A stretch of 64,000 nucleotides of DNA from Isoetes taiwanensis. Taxonomy: Eukaryota; Streptophyta; Lycopodiopsida; Isoetales; Isoetaceae. A program made the position numbers and the translations under genes. Below the pieces are notes generated by a model, which saw only the letters and a program-made list of their open reading frames with translations, searched no databases and had not been told where the DNA came from. Location: the NCBI GenBank assembly GCA_021234155.1, contig JAJEKV010000053.1, positions 7,393,424 to 7,457,423 on the forward strand, read 5' to 3'. How positions within the stretch are numbered: the stretch's first letter is position 1; each line of letters starts with the position of its first letter. Shown here piece after piece: positions 12,212-24,700 of this stretch.

Positions 12212-14189
12212 TCAATTTGAAAATTCAGTGACTCCAATCATCTTCAGAAAATGCTGGAACTTTGGTCTTCCCAATGCTTTGGTCATAATATCTGCAGCCA
12301 TATCTGCTGTTGGACAGAAATCTAGCTTGAGCATTCCTTTTTCAATCACGTCTCGAATGAAATGATATTTGATATCCACGTGTTTCATTCGTTTATGATC
12401 AACTGGATCATTTGCTATGCATATTGCTCCCTGGTTATCAACTTTGACAATCATACCTTGGGTGTTTTGAATTTGTAACTCCAATGCCAGACGCTGCATC
12501 CACAATACTTCATTGAAAGCATTGCCAATAGCATAGTATTCTGCTTCTGTGGAAGACTGAGCCACACATTTTTGTTTGCAACTGCTCCAACTTACAGGCC
12601 CTCCCCCCATCATGAAAACAAAACCAGAAGTTGATTTTCTATCAGATGATCCAGCCCAATCTGAATCAGAATAGCCAATAGGCAGTGTGTCATCTCGTGA
12701 GCAATAATGGATGCCAAGTTTCAGGGTACCAGCCACATATCTAAGACAACGTTTGAGGGAGCAGCAATGGGTCTGTTTCAGATCATTAGAAAATTGACTG
12801 AGTTTTGAGATGGCAAGGGATAAGTCCGGTCGGGTGGCAAGAGCAGCGAAATTTAATGTTCCAATGATGTTTCTGTACTGCTCACGAATAGGCAGAAAAT
12901 TTGGAGAGCAAACTGGGTCATCAGGATGGAGAATAACACCATGTTCAAGTGGGGTAAGCACTAGATTACAGGAAAGCATGTCAAGTCGAAAGAGCAAGTC
13001 TGTCAAATATTTTTCTTGATGCAAAAACATGGAACCAGCTGATTGGTCATAATGGATTTGGAGGCCAAGGAAATGATGAATTTTACCTAAATCCTTCATT
13101 CGAAACTGAGAACAAAGGCTCTGTTTGAGTTGGGCCAGGTCATCTGGATTTTCTGCAACAAGGAGGAGGTCATCTACATAGCACAGTACAAGGAGGACTT
13201 GAGGAGCAAAAAGGTACTAGACACTAGGATCTGCCACACTTTGAGTGAATTTCAGAGAAATAAGTGTTGTAAAGTTTCAGATACCATGTTCTTGACGCTT
13301 GACGAAGTCCATAAATTGCTTTATGAAGATGACACACCATATTGGCTCCCTGCAGAAATCCTTCTGGTTGTTCCAGCAAGACATTTTCCTGTAAATCTCC
13401 ATGAAGGAAAGCGTTAGCAACATCCATCTGATGTATACTCCAATGTCGCTGACTGGCATATGCCAATATGAGACGAATGGAAGTGAGTCGAACCACGGGA
13501 GCAAATGTCCTGTCAAAATCAATTCCAGGGATCTGGGCAAAACCTCGAGCCACAAGCCGAGCTTTAAATCTGTCTACAGTTCCATCAGCTTTATATTTTA
13601 TTTTATAAACCCACCTGGAACCAATTACTGAACGATCTGATGGACGGGGAACCAAGGTCCATGTTCCTGCTTGGTGAATTGAATCCAATTCATCCTGCAT
13701 GGCATGAAGCCAGCATTCTTTCTCTGCACTGTTAATAGCTTCAGAATATGTTTGAGGCTCAAGGATATAGTCAGATGCTTGTAGAGCATAATCTGCTAGC
13801 CATGCTGGAGGTCTCCTGTTACGAGCAGGGTGTACATAAGGAACATGGTTTGGAATGAGTGAATCTGAGTCCAAGCTGGTTTCTGGAGTAGGAGCAGTTG
13901 GTATGGTCTCTGAAGTAGTGTGAGCAGATGGTACAGGTGTATTAGGTGAAGCATCAACAGTGGATTTTGGAGTGCAAGGAGCAGGAGCAGATGGTACAGG
14001 GGCAATGGATGGAATGTCAACAGAGTCCTCAAGCAAGATAAATGTGGTAACAGGCTTTTTGTCAGAGGGAAAACATGGTTCAGATTCATTGAAGGAGGCA
14101 TGCTTGGAAATGACTAATTTCTGAGTCTCCAGATCGAAAAGCGGTATGCCTTTTGATGCATGGAATATCCTAGGAACATGGCAGGGCAT
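12212..14189 (-). pseudogene. Copia reverse transcriptase and RNase H (one frameshift)
   Basis: The upstream frame (13224-14189) has the linker and the RT with SRWVYKIKYKADGTVDRFKAR and QMDVANAFLHGDL. A frameshift near 13225 moves the reading to the frame holding the active site YVDDLLLV (near 13165) and then RNase H (12212-13099) with SDSDWAGSSDRKSTSG, STEAEYYA and VDNQGAI. The order and spacing are standard for Copia. RT copies the RNA into cDNA and RNase H removes the RNA strand. Because only a small indel breaks the frame, either recent decay or a sequencing error is possible. Confidence 0.9.
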
Positions 14190-14373
14190 GTTTGCACAGA
14201 GAATTTGGAAGATGGATGTTGTAGCTTAATGAAAGCTCTACAGCCAAAAACTTTCAAATGAGTAAGCTGCACAGGAGCATTAGACCATACCTGCTCAGGA
14301 ATCTCATTGTCAATTGCGTAATGAGGTGCTCTCGCGTTGAGAAGATAACTTCTTTGTTAGAATGGCTTCTCCC

Positions 14374-14940
14374 TTAATCGGGGCTGGAACATTCATTGAA
14401 ATCATGAGAGTTTCGCCATTTCAATCGACTTACGTTTGCACTTTCGGCTCTCCCATTTTGTTCTGGAGTATAAGGTACAGACAATTGATGTGTGATCCCA
14501 TGATGAAGAAGAAACTCCAAAAATTTTCTAGAGTTGAACTCGCCTCCATTATCTGATCTCAAGTGTTGAATAAGATCTCCAGTGGACCTTTCTATCATGG
14601 TTTTGAAGTTGACAAAGTGATCAAAGCATTGACTTTTGCGCTGCAACAGATACACAAACAACTTTCTGGAAAAATCATCTAGAAAGATGAGAAAATATTG
14701 GCAACCTGTGAAGGTGGGAGGCTGAATAGGAACACAAATATCTGTATGAATCAAGGCCAAGCGTCGGGAAGCACGAGAAACAGATAATTGAAAGGAAGAT
14801 CGGGTGATCTTACCTTGTAGACAAGCATTGCATGCTTTCGAACTTGCTGAATGTGCTTTTAGCAGGCCAACCTTGATCATGATCTCAATCCTGTGAGTGG
14901 AGATGTGTCCAAGTCGATGATGCCAAAGTGTTTGAGCTGT
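14374..14940 (-). pseudogene. Copia integrase core
   Basis: On the minus strand a GAG-pre-integrase zinc motif (HHRLGHIS, then CNACLQGK) leads into the integrase core. The DDE residues are visible as HTDICVP, LRSDNGGEFNS and PYTPEQNGRAE. This enzyme inserts the cDNA into the genome. The frame breaks just after the third catalytic residue, near 14430, and the C-terminal GKG-type region continues in other frames to about 14190. Confidence 0.85.
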
Positions 14941-15046
14941 CGGAATCTCAGAAATGCAATTTGCATGCTCAGAGCTCAGGAGAAGTTGGTACAGATTTCC
15001 ACAGCGTCGGCCTTGGAGAATGATCTTCTGATTATGATCTATGATA

Positions 15047-16258
15047 TCACATGAATACTTTGAAAAAGATGCCTCGATCTGTAAGCTTGCTTACTGAAAT
15101 GAGATTTTTGTGAAGCCCTGGCACATGAAGAACTTCCCGAATCAATCTTGACGCATTGCCAACAACAATGCGTGCAGTACATGAAGCAATAGCTTCTTGA
15201 GTATGAGAGTCTCCCATTTGAACAAGTTTGGGAGTAGCAAGTTTGTCATAAGTAACAAACGAGCCCCGATCAGAAGTCATATGACTTGTGGCTCCTGAAT
15301 CCAGATACCAAAAGGAAGAATCACCTGGAATATCTTCGATGACAGCAAATAAATATTCTGTAACCTCTGTGGCAATCATGCCTTGTTCAGGAATTTCAGC
15401 ACTTTTGGGCTCATCCTCCACAATGTGGGCCTGTTGAACATCATTGACAGATTTAGAGGCTGGTACAGGGGCAACAGCTCTGCAATCTTTGGCCAAATGA
15501 CCATTTTTTTGACATCTGTAACATGTGATTTTTCTATCTTGTCGACCACGTCGAGCAGGCACTTTTGCAGAAGCAGATGAATTCGAACCTTTTGAAGAAT
15601 GATCTGTGAACATTACTGTATCTGAAACATTTGGGCGATTCTGCCGTTGGCGAACAACTTCATCTTTGAGTCGGGTAAATGCCTTCTCAAAGGTGTAATC
15701 ATCAAGTCTGCCTTCCATGTTGACCATTAAACTATTGAGGAGCATGGAGACCTTTTCATCTTCAGAAACCTCGACCCCAATAGCATGCAGCTCATCCAAG
15801 AGGTCTTTCATTTGGCATACGTGTTCCATGAAATCTCCACCTTCAAGCAACTGTAGATTATACAGCTGTTTTCTGAGAGCCAGACGATTGCCTGCAAGAT
15901 TAGATGCATAATGATTTATCAGAGTATTCCAAATCATGTATGCAGACTTAGCTCCTTTGACAAGGCGTGCTGGTGTGTCTTCCAGACTGGAGCAAATGAT
16001 AAGATGTGCCTTCCTGTCTTTCTCAATAAAAGACATCGAAGAAGCATCTAATACAACTTCAACCGTGGCATCTTCAGAGGCTTCAGGTGAAGTAGGAAGA
16101 GTTGGGGTGGAGGAAGCGTGATTGCTCACTATCTCCCAAAGCCCTTTATCTTCAAGAATCATTTGAATGCGCCATCGCCACATCTGGAAGTTTTTGCCAT
16201 CGAAACGTGGCACAAGGCGCCATTCAAAATTTGATAAGGTAGACGTTGCAGCATCCAT
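15047..16258 (-). CDS. Copia gag and aspartic protease
   Basis: The likely start is the ATG at 16258, opening the typical Copia gag with 'WRWRIQMILEDKGLW' about 30 residues in and the UBN2-type helical core after it. A CCHC zinc knuckle (CYRCQKNGHLAKDC) follows at roughly residue 240. The protease active site is in WYLDSGATSHMT (DSGA triad) about residue 315. The same frame stays open upstream through the LTR, but that part has no gag character, so I chose the internal start. The frame is lost near 15047 just before the pre-integrase zinc domain. Gag builds the particle and the protease matures the polyprotein. Confidence 0.88.
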   Translation of the reverse strand: MDAATSTLSNFEWRLVPRFDGKNFQMWRWRIQMILEDKGLWEIVSNHASSTPTLPTSPEASEDATVEVVLDASSMSFIEKDRKAHLIICSSLEDTPARLVKGAKSAYMIWNTLINHYASNLAGNRLALRKQLYNLQLLEGGDFMEHVCQMKDLLDELHAIGVEVSEDEKVSMLLNSLMVNMEGRLDDYTFEKAFTRLKDEVVRQRQNRPNVSDTVMFTDHSSKGSNSSASAKVPARRGRQDRKITCYRCQKNGHLAKDCRAVAPVPASKSVNDVQQAHIVEDEPKSAEIPEQGMIATEVTEYLFAVIEDIPGDSSFWYLDSGATSHMTSDRGSFVTYDKLATPKLVQMGDSHTQEAIASCTARIVVGNASRLIREVLHVPGLHKNLISVSKLTDRGIFFKVFM

Positions 16259-16382
16259 CCTTAACAAAAACAGAACTGTCAAACAATTGTCGACAGAGTG
16301 ATTGTCGAGCAAATGTCGACTAATCAGTGATGAAAACAATACTGAAAGAAAGTATAGCAAGAAGCGGCTTATGCTTTGGATC

Positions 16383-16402
16383 AGCGTCGTGGGCCCATAA
16401 CC
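16383..16402 (-). promoter_or_regulatory. Copia primer-binding site for an internal part of initiator tRNA-Met
   Basis: Directly next to the 5' LTR the plus strand reads agcgtcgtgggcccataacc. From memory, plant initiator tRNA-Met has AGCGUGGUGGGCCCAUAACC ending in its anticodon loop, a match of 19 of 20. The site therefore pairs with the interior of the tRNA and not with its 3' CCA end. This is the half-tRNA priming known for Drosophila copia and yeast Ty5. Confidence 0.75.
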
Positions 16403-16628
16403 TGATGAAACATGCAACAGGAATAAAGCAAACACAAGTGAACTGATAGCACAAAGCAGAATAAGACGTACAAGAACTGGTGATTGTTCCATTGATCAGA
16501 TGTGGTACTTATACACTTGTCATAATAGATAGGTACATCAACCAAAACGGTAAGTGCCAACTTCCTATAATCAGTCACCAACTTCCCATGATTACAGGCG
16601 TAAACTTCTTAGATTACATAAATCAACA
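16403..16628 (-). repeat. Copia 5' LTR
   Basis: A 226-bp LTR beginning TGTTGATTTATG and ending TTTCATCA on the minus strand. It matches 10758-10886 plus 12019-12125 almost base for base. The 5-bp duplication 'catcc' follows directly at 16629. As the 5' LTR it would hold the element's promoter. Confidence 0.92.
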
Positions 16629-17032
16629 CATCCTGCATAGAAGCAAAGGGGAAATGAAAGCTTTTCATTCCGGTGGGCTGCCCTAGCCCCGTTTTTGCCC
16701 TAGCCACTGCCTTTTAACTTTACCGTTGTACCAAAGATGGGCAAAGAAACCTGTGATGGGAATCCAAAAGCGCCCATCTCATAAAAATCCAGAAGCACGA
16801 AAACAGGAGGTCGGATTGCATCCACAATCACCAAAGCAAAAACTAGGGCAAAGAACTTAGAAAAATAAGAGAAACCCTAAAATTAACAGCTCGACATGTG
16901 CATGTAATCTCTAAGATGTGAGGAAAAATAACAATAAAAAATTACAAGCCCTTAGATTAAAAGTAACAGGGTTATCTTAACCATTGGAATGGCATGGAGG
17001 AGGATGTCATAGAAACATAGGTCAAACCATAG

Positions 17033-18107
17033 GAATAGAATAGAATAGAATAGTTTTTTTAACGTCCACGGAGACCAATAGGTCATGGGACCCATACAAT
17101 GGGCTAGTACAATCATTACTACTAGGATTAAAAAACCCCTGTCTCGAAAGGTTTTCAAGGGAAAAACCTTTGCAGTAATGATGATACTAGACAAGCGGAG
17201 ATAATGACTACTGAGGGCTCAGTAATTGCAGATGTTTATCTAGAACCTCAAGTATGTATAATGCCAAGTCATGCACAGATGGTGCTCTGAGAAGTTGTGG
17301 AAGCGTGGAATGGAATGCTAAGGTCAAAAAATGATTCCGGGCTATCTCAAAAGCAGAGCAACTCAGAAGAGTATGGCTTTCATCTTCAATAACCTGTAAC
17401 TGGCAACAGACACATAGTCTCGCTTCTCGCGGCAATTGCGGCCGCTCCCATCTACCTGTCTCAATCCGTAGCCTGTGGGACCCCGTGCGAATTGATGCAA
17501 TAGCTACAAGCTTGTTCCTGGACAATGAAATAAGCAAACAAGCTTGGGGCCCTGGTGCCAAGGTGGGATTTATGTGTGCATGATAATGACCAGTTTTCAC
17601 TTGGGCCAAAGTAGCTGCGTCCCAAATCTTTTGAGAAAAACGACCATTGAGATATTGTTGCAAAAGCTCGGGGATCGAATCGGCAAGCATCAGCAAAGCT
17701 GCTCGGTTGCACAGCCAAACCGCAAACCATGTAGTGCAATGCTCTTTCCAACATCGTTTCAAACGCTGAGGAGATTCAGCCATGGCAAGTGCAAGAACAG
17801 GATACCTAACATCATCCATGTGGTGCACCTTGCAGATATAGTGGAGATGGCGCTTCATGGCAGAATGTTGAAGAGGCCAAAAACCAGTCTCTTGTAAAAG
17901 AATAGCATAGGGCATCGTTGTTTTAACTCCGAGGCTGTAAGTGAGAAAGGACTTTTGCACCCGCTCCAAGCTCTCCCAAGCACTAGCACTAATGGCAGGC
18001 CCCCACACTTCAGAACCATAGAGTAAAACAGGCTCTACCAAAGCCCGAAACAAGTGGGCTTTCCGTGGCCAATCATGAATTTCTGCGCGAAAACAATTGT
18101 TTTGCAT
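17033..18107 (-). mobile_element. 5'-truncated LINE, C-terminal part of ORF2
   Basis: The 299-residue frame (17208-18107) matches the C-terminal region of LINE ORF2: LVEPVLLYGSEVWG, the HRLRIETGRW motif, and a CX2C...HX4C zinc finger in CVCCQLQVIEDESHTLLSC. The RT catalytic region is missing, as expected for a 5'-truncated insertion. The 3' end carries a GTCCCATGACC...TTGGTCTCCGTGGACG block and ends in a TATTC-type microsatellite tail (17033-17055 on the plus strand as gaata repeats). Related fragments occur at 35716-36215 and 39525-39652. Confidence 0.85.
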
Positions 18108-21100
18108 GAAAAAAAAAGATGAAAGGGGAATTAAAAGATGAAAATTTAGTGCGCACTCTTAGAGTGCGCATTAGTAGATGTACGCATTAGTACACTCCAT
18201 GCAATACGACCTCTAAATCATAGTAAAACCATTGGAAAAAGTGTACAAAATTTTCAAAAAAACCCCCTGTTATTATGCTACATATTGCTTGGAATTCAGC
18301 TTCGACTTCAGGAAGCATACCTCAAAGCCATAGGATTCTACCAAATCCATACAGAGCTGCCCGCAACAGGCAAAAGACAACCCAGATGACATGGCAAAAG
18401 ACTGCTAGAACAATCCGTCCGCTTCGCCAGAAGAAGACCAAATCCCTACAAATCGGCACAACCCTAGAAACCGGCAGACCCCTGCTTCGCTCTACAAATA
18501 CGTCCGCTTCGCCAGAAGAAGACCAAATCCCTACAAATCGGCAGAATACTACAAACCGGCAGAGCCCTGCTTCGCTCCACAAATCCGGCATGCCCATGAG
18601 CATCCCGACAAGCTAACACCAGAACACCATGAGCATCCACCGCTGTGGCCATCGCCGGAGTACTCCATGACGACTGCAAGCCCCTTGCCGGAACTGCCTC
18701 TGCCCTTCTGCATCCGCTCCACGCGCACAACAAGCCATCGCCACGACTCCAGTTCTAAAAATTAGCCCTTCCCGAAAAAAACCAAAACAACCCATTCGAC
18801 CATTGCCAAACCAAAACCAAATTAGTGAGTCAGCAAAATACTATTTTTACATATGAATACATGGCTAAACCTTGCAAAATCATATGTTACATGACCCCCC
18901 AACAACATTTTGGAAACCTAATGTGTCCGCAATCAAAAACAGTATTTTTCTAACATATGATTGTGGAAGGTTAAATGTGGTATTCGTATTGAAAGACGTA
19001 TTTGGATGATGGTGGCACCTGGGTTAGGTTTGGAAACCGACGTGGACTTGTGTTAGAGAAAGGGAGGGTTTTTTTTTCAGGTTTGTATTTGAACAAAGCT
19101 CCAGAGGAGTGGCGGATAAGAGCTCATGCTAATTTTGGCCCCTGCTCCACCGGAATATGCTCTCTGGCTAAAGCTCCACCGCCGAAGGCAGGTTCGGTGT
19201 TCCTTCATTTCTGGCTATGGCGGTCAGAGGCGGCGAGGCAAGAAAAGACCTTTTTCTACCTCTACTAACATTATAATGTCGTGCTTCAGAGCCGCTAAGT
19301 AGTGCGCCCTTAGTTTTCTTTCTCTGCGGTTTGCCGGAGCGATTTGGTGGTTTTGAAGGGGATTTGGAACGGATTGACGGCTCTTAAGGTGGTGTTGGCT
19401 CTATGTTTGGAAGCAAAAGAGCTTCTGGCAGTGATTTAGGAAGGATATTGCAAGGAAAACTGCTTTGGGTTCTGCTTATTTTTTCCCTTGCGGTTCACAG
19501 CAGTAGTGTCAGCAGCTGCATGCATAATCTGATCAAGCGTCCATATATGACAAAAAGAAAGACCAAATTCAAGTGTTCTTCACCGGCAGAAGGAAAGGAA
19601 ATTCCACAGTTACAGAAGAGGAAATCTTATTGAGTCTGAGTAGGAAATCTTGCTCTTGTGTTTTCTATGCATCTGTTTTTTTTTCATATGGCTATTGCTC
19701 TTTTTTTTTTCAATTTATATGCACCTTAATCCTTTCTGTATGTCTGACTGCGTTGATGTTCTCTATACACGGTTCTTTTCGCGTAGAAATTTCTGTTTTC
19801 TTCTTGTTTTCTTTTAGTATTTCTTGCCGGATCCTAGGGAGGCATGGTGCCCTTGCTTATTCTTCCGTTCTTAGAATTATCCGTTGCCTCTGGTTCTTGG
19901 CGTTCGAAACATATTTTTGTTTATCTTCGCACAGTCTCTGATAAACTCGAGTCCATTCTGAACAAGCCCCTTTGGTCCTACTGTAAGATATTATGTGTTC
20001 TATGTACTTTGGTCTGCCTGTACTTAAGCTTCAGGGCATTGAGCATTGGACTGGTTTACGACCCTGGTTATAGGTCGTGGCACGATCATGACCGTGGGTT
20101 ATTCTACGGGATGGAATCACTTACCGTTGGGATTGCGCCATATCAGCATAACCAGGGTAACTTTATTTTCACCCGACTGGAACTGGAACTGGAACTGGAA
20201 CTGGGGGTTCAATTCCCCAGGCTCATGTGATTCTGCAATGTTCTTGGTGTTCTCCAGTTATGAAGTATTGTATTTTATTGTCATGGTGGAATGTGGAAAT
20301 ATTATGGAGTAGTCGATTCCATTGGATTCATACTGGACTGTATAAATGGTGGGTTTGACTCTATAAATGATAGAATATTTTTTTATCCAATGGTGTGTGC
20401 TTTGATACTGTCCCCTTTAAAATTGGGTCAACACAGGCTGGTTTGACCCAAAAAAGACTTGAATTAAGTGATGCGGATTTGTGCAGGGGGAATATATTCC
20501 CAGATGTGCCGTTATCCAACGGCTCAAAACCATAATACACGCTTTAATCATAATTAATAACCATTGAACATGGAAAGCTACCTTCTTATCTTTTGGAATG
20601 ATAAGGCCTACTGAAACAGAATGTTGCCTCTCTGAAGCAAAGTGAAGGTATGATCCATCTTTCGCCTCATCAATGCGTGCTCAAGCCAAGAACCTAGTAT
20701 TCTCTAGTATACCTTGCGAGGCACCAAAGGGAGGCTGTGCTCAAGCCAAGAACCTAGTATTCCCTAGTATACCTTGCGTGGCACCAAAGGGAGGCTTCGA
20801 GCAGGGAACCTTGCCTGTGTCATCCACGTGCTCTATATGAAAATGAGAATTAACTTGAGTTTCTACATGATAAGAATGTTAAATTTTGCATTCCCTCAAA
20901 TTAGTATTAAGAAGCATCACCTCTTGCCTTTGAATCTTAACAGTTGCCAAATGTCTAGATATTATGTGCTCACAACACATAACACATAAATACATTGCCT
21001 ACATAAATGTTAGTGTATAACTTTATACTCTCCCAATGGAATTGGAAGGTTGCATGAATGTAAAGCAATCAATAAAATCCATACCAATCCAGATCTGAGC

Positions 21101-21732
21101 AAAATCTCAAGAGAAGTTGCATGACTTGAATTAGATTGATTTTTTCTCGTCCATGAAGATAGAATAAAAGAAAACAAAATTGATTTTTGAACATCTACGA
21201 CAATAAATAAAGATTAATAAATAGTCTATGGGAGATTCAAAGAATAAAATACTTGGGAGAGAGATCACACCCTGGAACGTGGGTGTTATGCCCTATTATA
21301 TAACAAATGACAGTCAGAGGCCAGTAGGGCATACCACCCAAGTTCTAGGGTATTATCTGCCTCAACAAACTGGCCCGCGAGGTGGTTTTATGGTGTTTAT
21401 GGCCGGTGTTTATGCACCGTCAACGTGTTACTCTTACTAGTGGGTAACACCACTGCAACCAACGGCTGAGATTTGATTTCAGCTATAAAACTTGAGGGCC
21501 AGGTTGTTAAGGAGTTAACCTCATTCGCTCTACAAGGTTTAACGTGTCTAGAACTAGTATAAACTTCACGTAAATCGTTAGTTGAAAAGGTAACATTTTA
21601 TTTAAAATAAAAAGCTCTTTTTCAGGTGCTATTGGGTTTATCAAACAGGTGATAACTTGATGGTATAAACACTACATGTACCATGTAACGCCTAGTTAGG
21701 CTGTTAATGAACGTCCTGTTATATAAGCCATG
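18108..21732. other. Intergenic stretch with local duplications, no gene recognised
   Basis: A tandem duplication of about 90 bp lies at 18413-18590 (cgtccgcttcgccagaagaa repeated). A second direct duplication of about 60 bp lies at 20680-20797 (tgctcaagccaagaacctag repeated). A short ggaact hexamer run sits at 20177-20204. The stretch 21415-21450 holds a gtgttac...gtaacac hairpin. Pyrimidine-rich sequence at 19670-19830 resembles an intron or UTR. Several ORFs exist, but none has a recognisable domain. Confidence 0.4.
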
Positions 21733-24700
21733 TCAATCACCATAACCATTGGTAGCAACCTGATCAGCAAATGTACTTGCAAATATTTTATCAGCATTCC
21801 CAACTTCAAATCCATCCCTTCTATGGCGCTCATAAACCTATAATTGAATTTTGCTTTGCACTAGTCAGCATCAGCATTAGTAGTATTAGCAAATGGATAT
21901 TTAGGACAATATTGAGCACTTAATAAAGTACAGGCTTAAGACTGGATCCCAATTCTACTATACTTCCAAGATCCAAAATCATTTAAAAGTACAGATTGTT
22001 AAAAACAATTGCATACCTGGTCACTGGGCAGATGTTGATATTGAGCTAGAACTAGGCGTTCTGCAAATTCTATGTAAGAAGCTGGAACTTGTTGCGTGAC
22101 TCCATCAGCAAAGCTATAAGGGAGCAAATCGGCAACTGAGGAGCTCTGCTGCAAGCCACCATCCGGACTAACTGTCATTGCAATGATGGACCAAATTAAA
22201 CCATAAAAAAAACAACTAAATAATAACTTTTCGAGATTGGAGAATGGTAACGCTACCTTTCAATGTGCCTCCTTCTGAATTCAATCTAATTTTATGATCC
22301 ACTAGCAGCTCATTTAGCTTTCTTATTTTCTGAAGCTCACCCTTCAAACGATGTACAGATATAGTCAAATGGTTTAAGCTATAGCCATTCACTAAAGTCC
22401 ATGCAGCATATTCACTTTCTCTGCAAGTCATGATCATGGCTGTTTTATAAATATTATTAATACAGAAAGAACAACAATAGGACACTCCCAAATATTCAAG
22501 CGAAAATTAGCAACAAGTTGTACCTGGCAAGACGACAATAATCAGCAGAAGAAGGAATAGGCCATGGCAAAGAATTTAGCACACCAGCTAATGCAGCATG
22601 TTGAGCAAGTGCACTTGCTTGCATTGTATATGTCTTTATTATTTGCTGATTTCAACAAAGCACATAAGTCTGAATCTGTATTTCTGAAATTTAACAAGTA
22701 TCAAATAGTTTGAATCTTTGTCATGATCAGCCATTCATTAGTTTCTTGAGATGACATTGTTTTTCTGCAGGTAGCTGAATCATTTTTTATCCTTCACTTG
22801 TATCGGGACCAAAGAGGAGCTATATGATGTTTCAAAAGCAAGGTAGAAAGAACTCTTTGCAGAACATGCTTCCTTCTCCCATACTGTAGTGCTGTAATTT
22901 GGACAATAATGAAGCCATGACAGAATGAAGTGTCCTGTATGTGATCAGCAACAAAGGAATCTTGAAATAAATTGCAAGTGATTAAAATCCCAAGAGAGAG
23001 GCAGGTTCTTGTAGTATTGCATAAAGCCAACTTTTTGTTAATTTGTGACTTGGTTGTATCAATTGCCTCCAAACCTTAGCTGCCCTTGAGGGCGAATAGG
23101 CAGATGTTTTTTTAAGACACTAATTATAAATGACTGCAGGAATATTGAATGACCTACAGATCCACATGAGAGCTAGTGACAAGACCTGTACCCTCAGAGT
23201 TCTTTTGTGTGCACAAGCACAATATGATATCAAGAAGGCTACAGTGCTTGATTGTATGCCACAAAAAATAAGTCACAAGTTATGCATGTCAGAAAACAAT
23301 TAGGTTAGAGACATACAAGGGTATGAATGATTAATTGATTGTCTCAGGTCAAACTCTCTTTTTCGCAGTCAAAAGCTATAGAGCATGAGGTAGAGGATGG
23401 TTGTATTACAATGTTGAAAAAACATTTCTCGCGGCTAAATTATGTCTATAATTTGGTGCCTAGCTTTCACAGCACAAAAAATTGCATATTTTGCCAAATA
23501 GAGTATATTTGAGTGATAGGAACTATACCTGTGCTTCAGAACTCAGTTGGTCAACAAGAAGCTCAGAGATAAAAATCCTTGGCCATGCACCATAAACACC
23601 ATCGCCTTCAACGTCAAGGAATGTTTCTGGTGGAGAATACCAGAATGCTCTAAGTTTCTTTTCTGGAAAATGAAGCTCATCGCGTCTAACAAAGCCCATG
23701 TCAACAAAAAACTGAGCAATGGAGTCAATTCCTACACCATCAACCTGAATAGGGAAAATTAACTATGTCAATGTTTTTAAGTACAATAATGCAATAAGGT
23801 GAAAGAACCAAATAACCAACTGAATTTAAAGATAATCATTATGGATTCCAATCCGACAAATCACCACAAAAAGAGATAATTTACCCCAAATGTACGGAAT
23901 GCAAAATGATCATAAGAAAGAGGCCCCTCATTTTTGGCCCGTACGAGCTCTAAAGCAGCCACAGCTGTAGGGTTCTTCTCGAGATAAGGTTTTACAAATG
24001 CTGCTAGGACATTCTGCATAAAAGGTAAATGCCCTGCCTGTTTCACAGAAAACCTATCAATCAAAAAAAAGCAAGGAGCATCTGAAAACATTACACCTAA
24101 TTTACTTGAAACCTCTTCCAGGAAATTGAGAAACATGGGTTATTATGTTATAAAAAAAAACGCTTATTTGTCAAAGGTTTTGTAAACTGCAGATTGTATG
24201 CCATTCATCATATAGCTAGGTAATCTATAGCAAGTGAAAAAAAAAAAATTCTTCTTTAGTTGCTATCCTGATCACATGCTGATAAATACAATGCACCATC
24301 GTATCCTTACAAATTTATATCCACAACTATAAAATCAGCTGTGAAATGACTAGTAGATGACTCAATTGTAGCTTAGTTACCAGCCACGCATATTGCCCAG
24401 TAACTTTTTTTGCCCAGTTTCAATCTCAAGAGAGAGTGAAGTACAATACGTAGTGACTACAAGTCTCGTGTTCTCACTCTGACCACGTTTGTTCATTGCT
24501 TCGAATTGCTGTCTATTCCTACTTCCTCCAAACACAACCTGGGGCAACTTTACAGACTAAGGCAATACGTCTTAAGGGATGCTTCTAGCTTTCTTAATTT
24601 CCATCATTTTTAAATATAAGCTTTTTCTCTAGATATCAGGCACCAAAAAATAAAATAAACTTCCCCATAAGAAGCAAACCACATGTCAGAGATCAAAAGT

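Larger units (their letters stand above)
10758..16628 (-). mobile_element. Ty1/Copia LTR retrotransposon, nearly complete, with a nested insertion
   Basis: The element is bounded by a 5-bp target duplication 'catcc' (10753-10757 and 16629-16633). The 5' LTR is 16403-16628, starting TGTTG on the minus strand and ending CA. The 3' LTR is the same 226-bp sequence split by a Mutator-like element. Two body substitutions plus changes at one LTR tip separate the LTRs, so the insertion is fairly young. Internally the order is gag, protease, integrase, reverse transcriptase, RNase H, which defines Copia. Frameshifts near 15050, 14430 and 13225 break the polyprotein, so this copy is non-autonomous unless they are sequencing errors. 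No clear polypurine tract abuts the 3' LTR. Confidence 0.93.

Noticed and set aside
16259..16492. N-terminal extension of the Copia gag frame with hydrophobic segments
   Set aside because: It runs through the LTR and primer site; gag-like sequence starts only at the ATG at 16258.
18275..18616. ORFs on both strands over the 18.4-kb region
   Set aside because: They arise from a tandem duplication and low-stop GC-rich sequence; no domain and equal openness on both strands.
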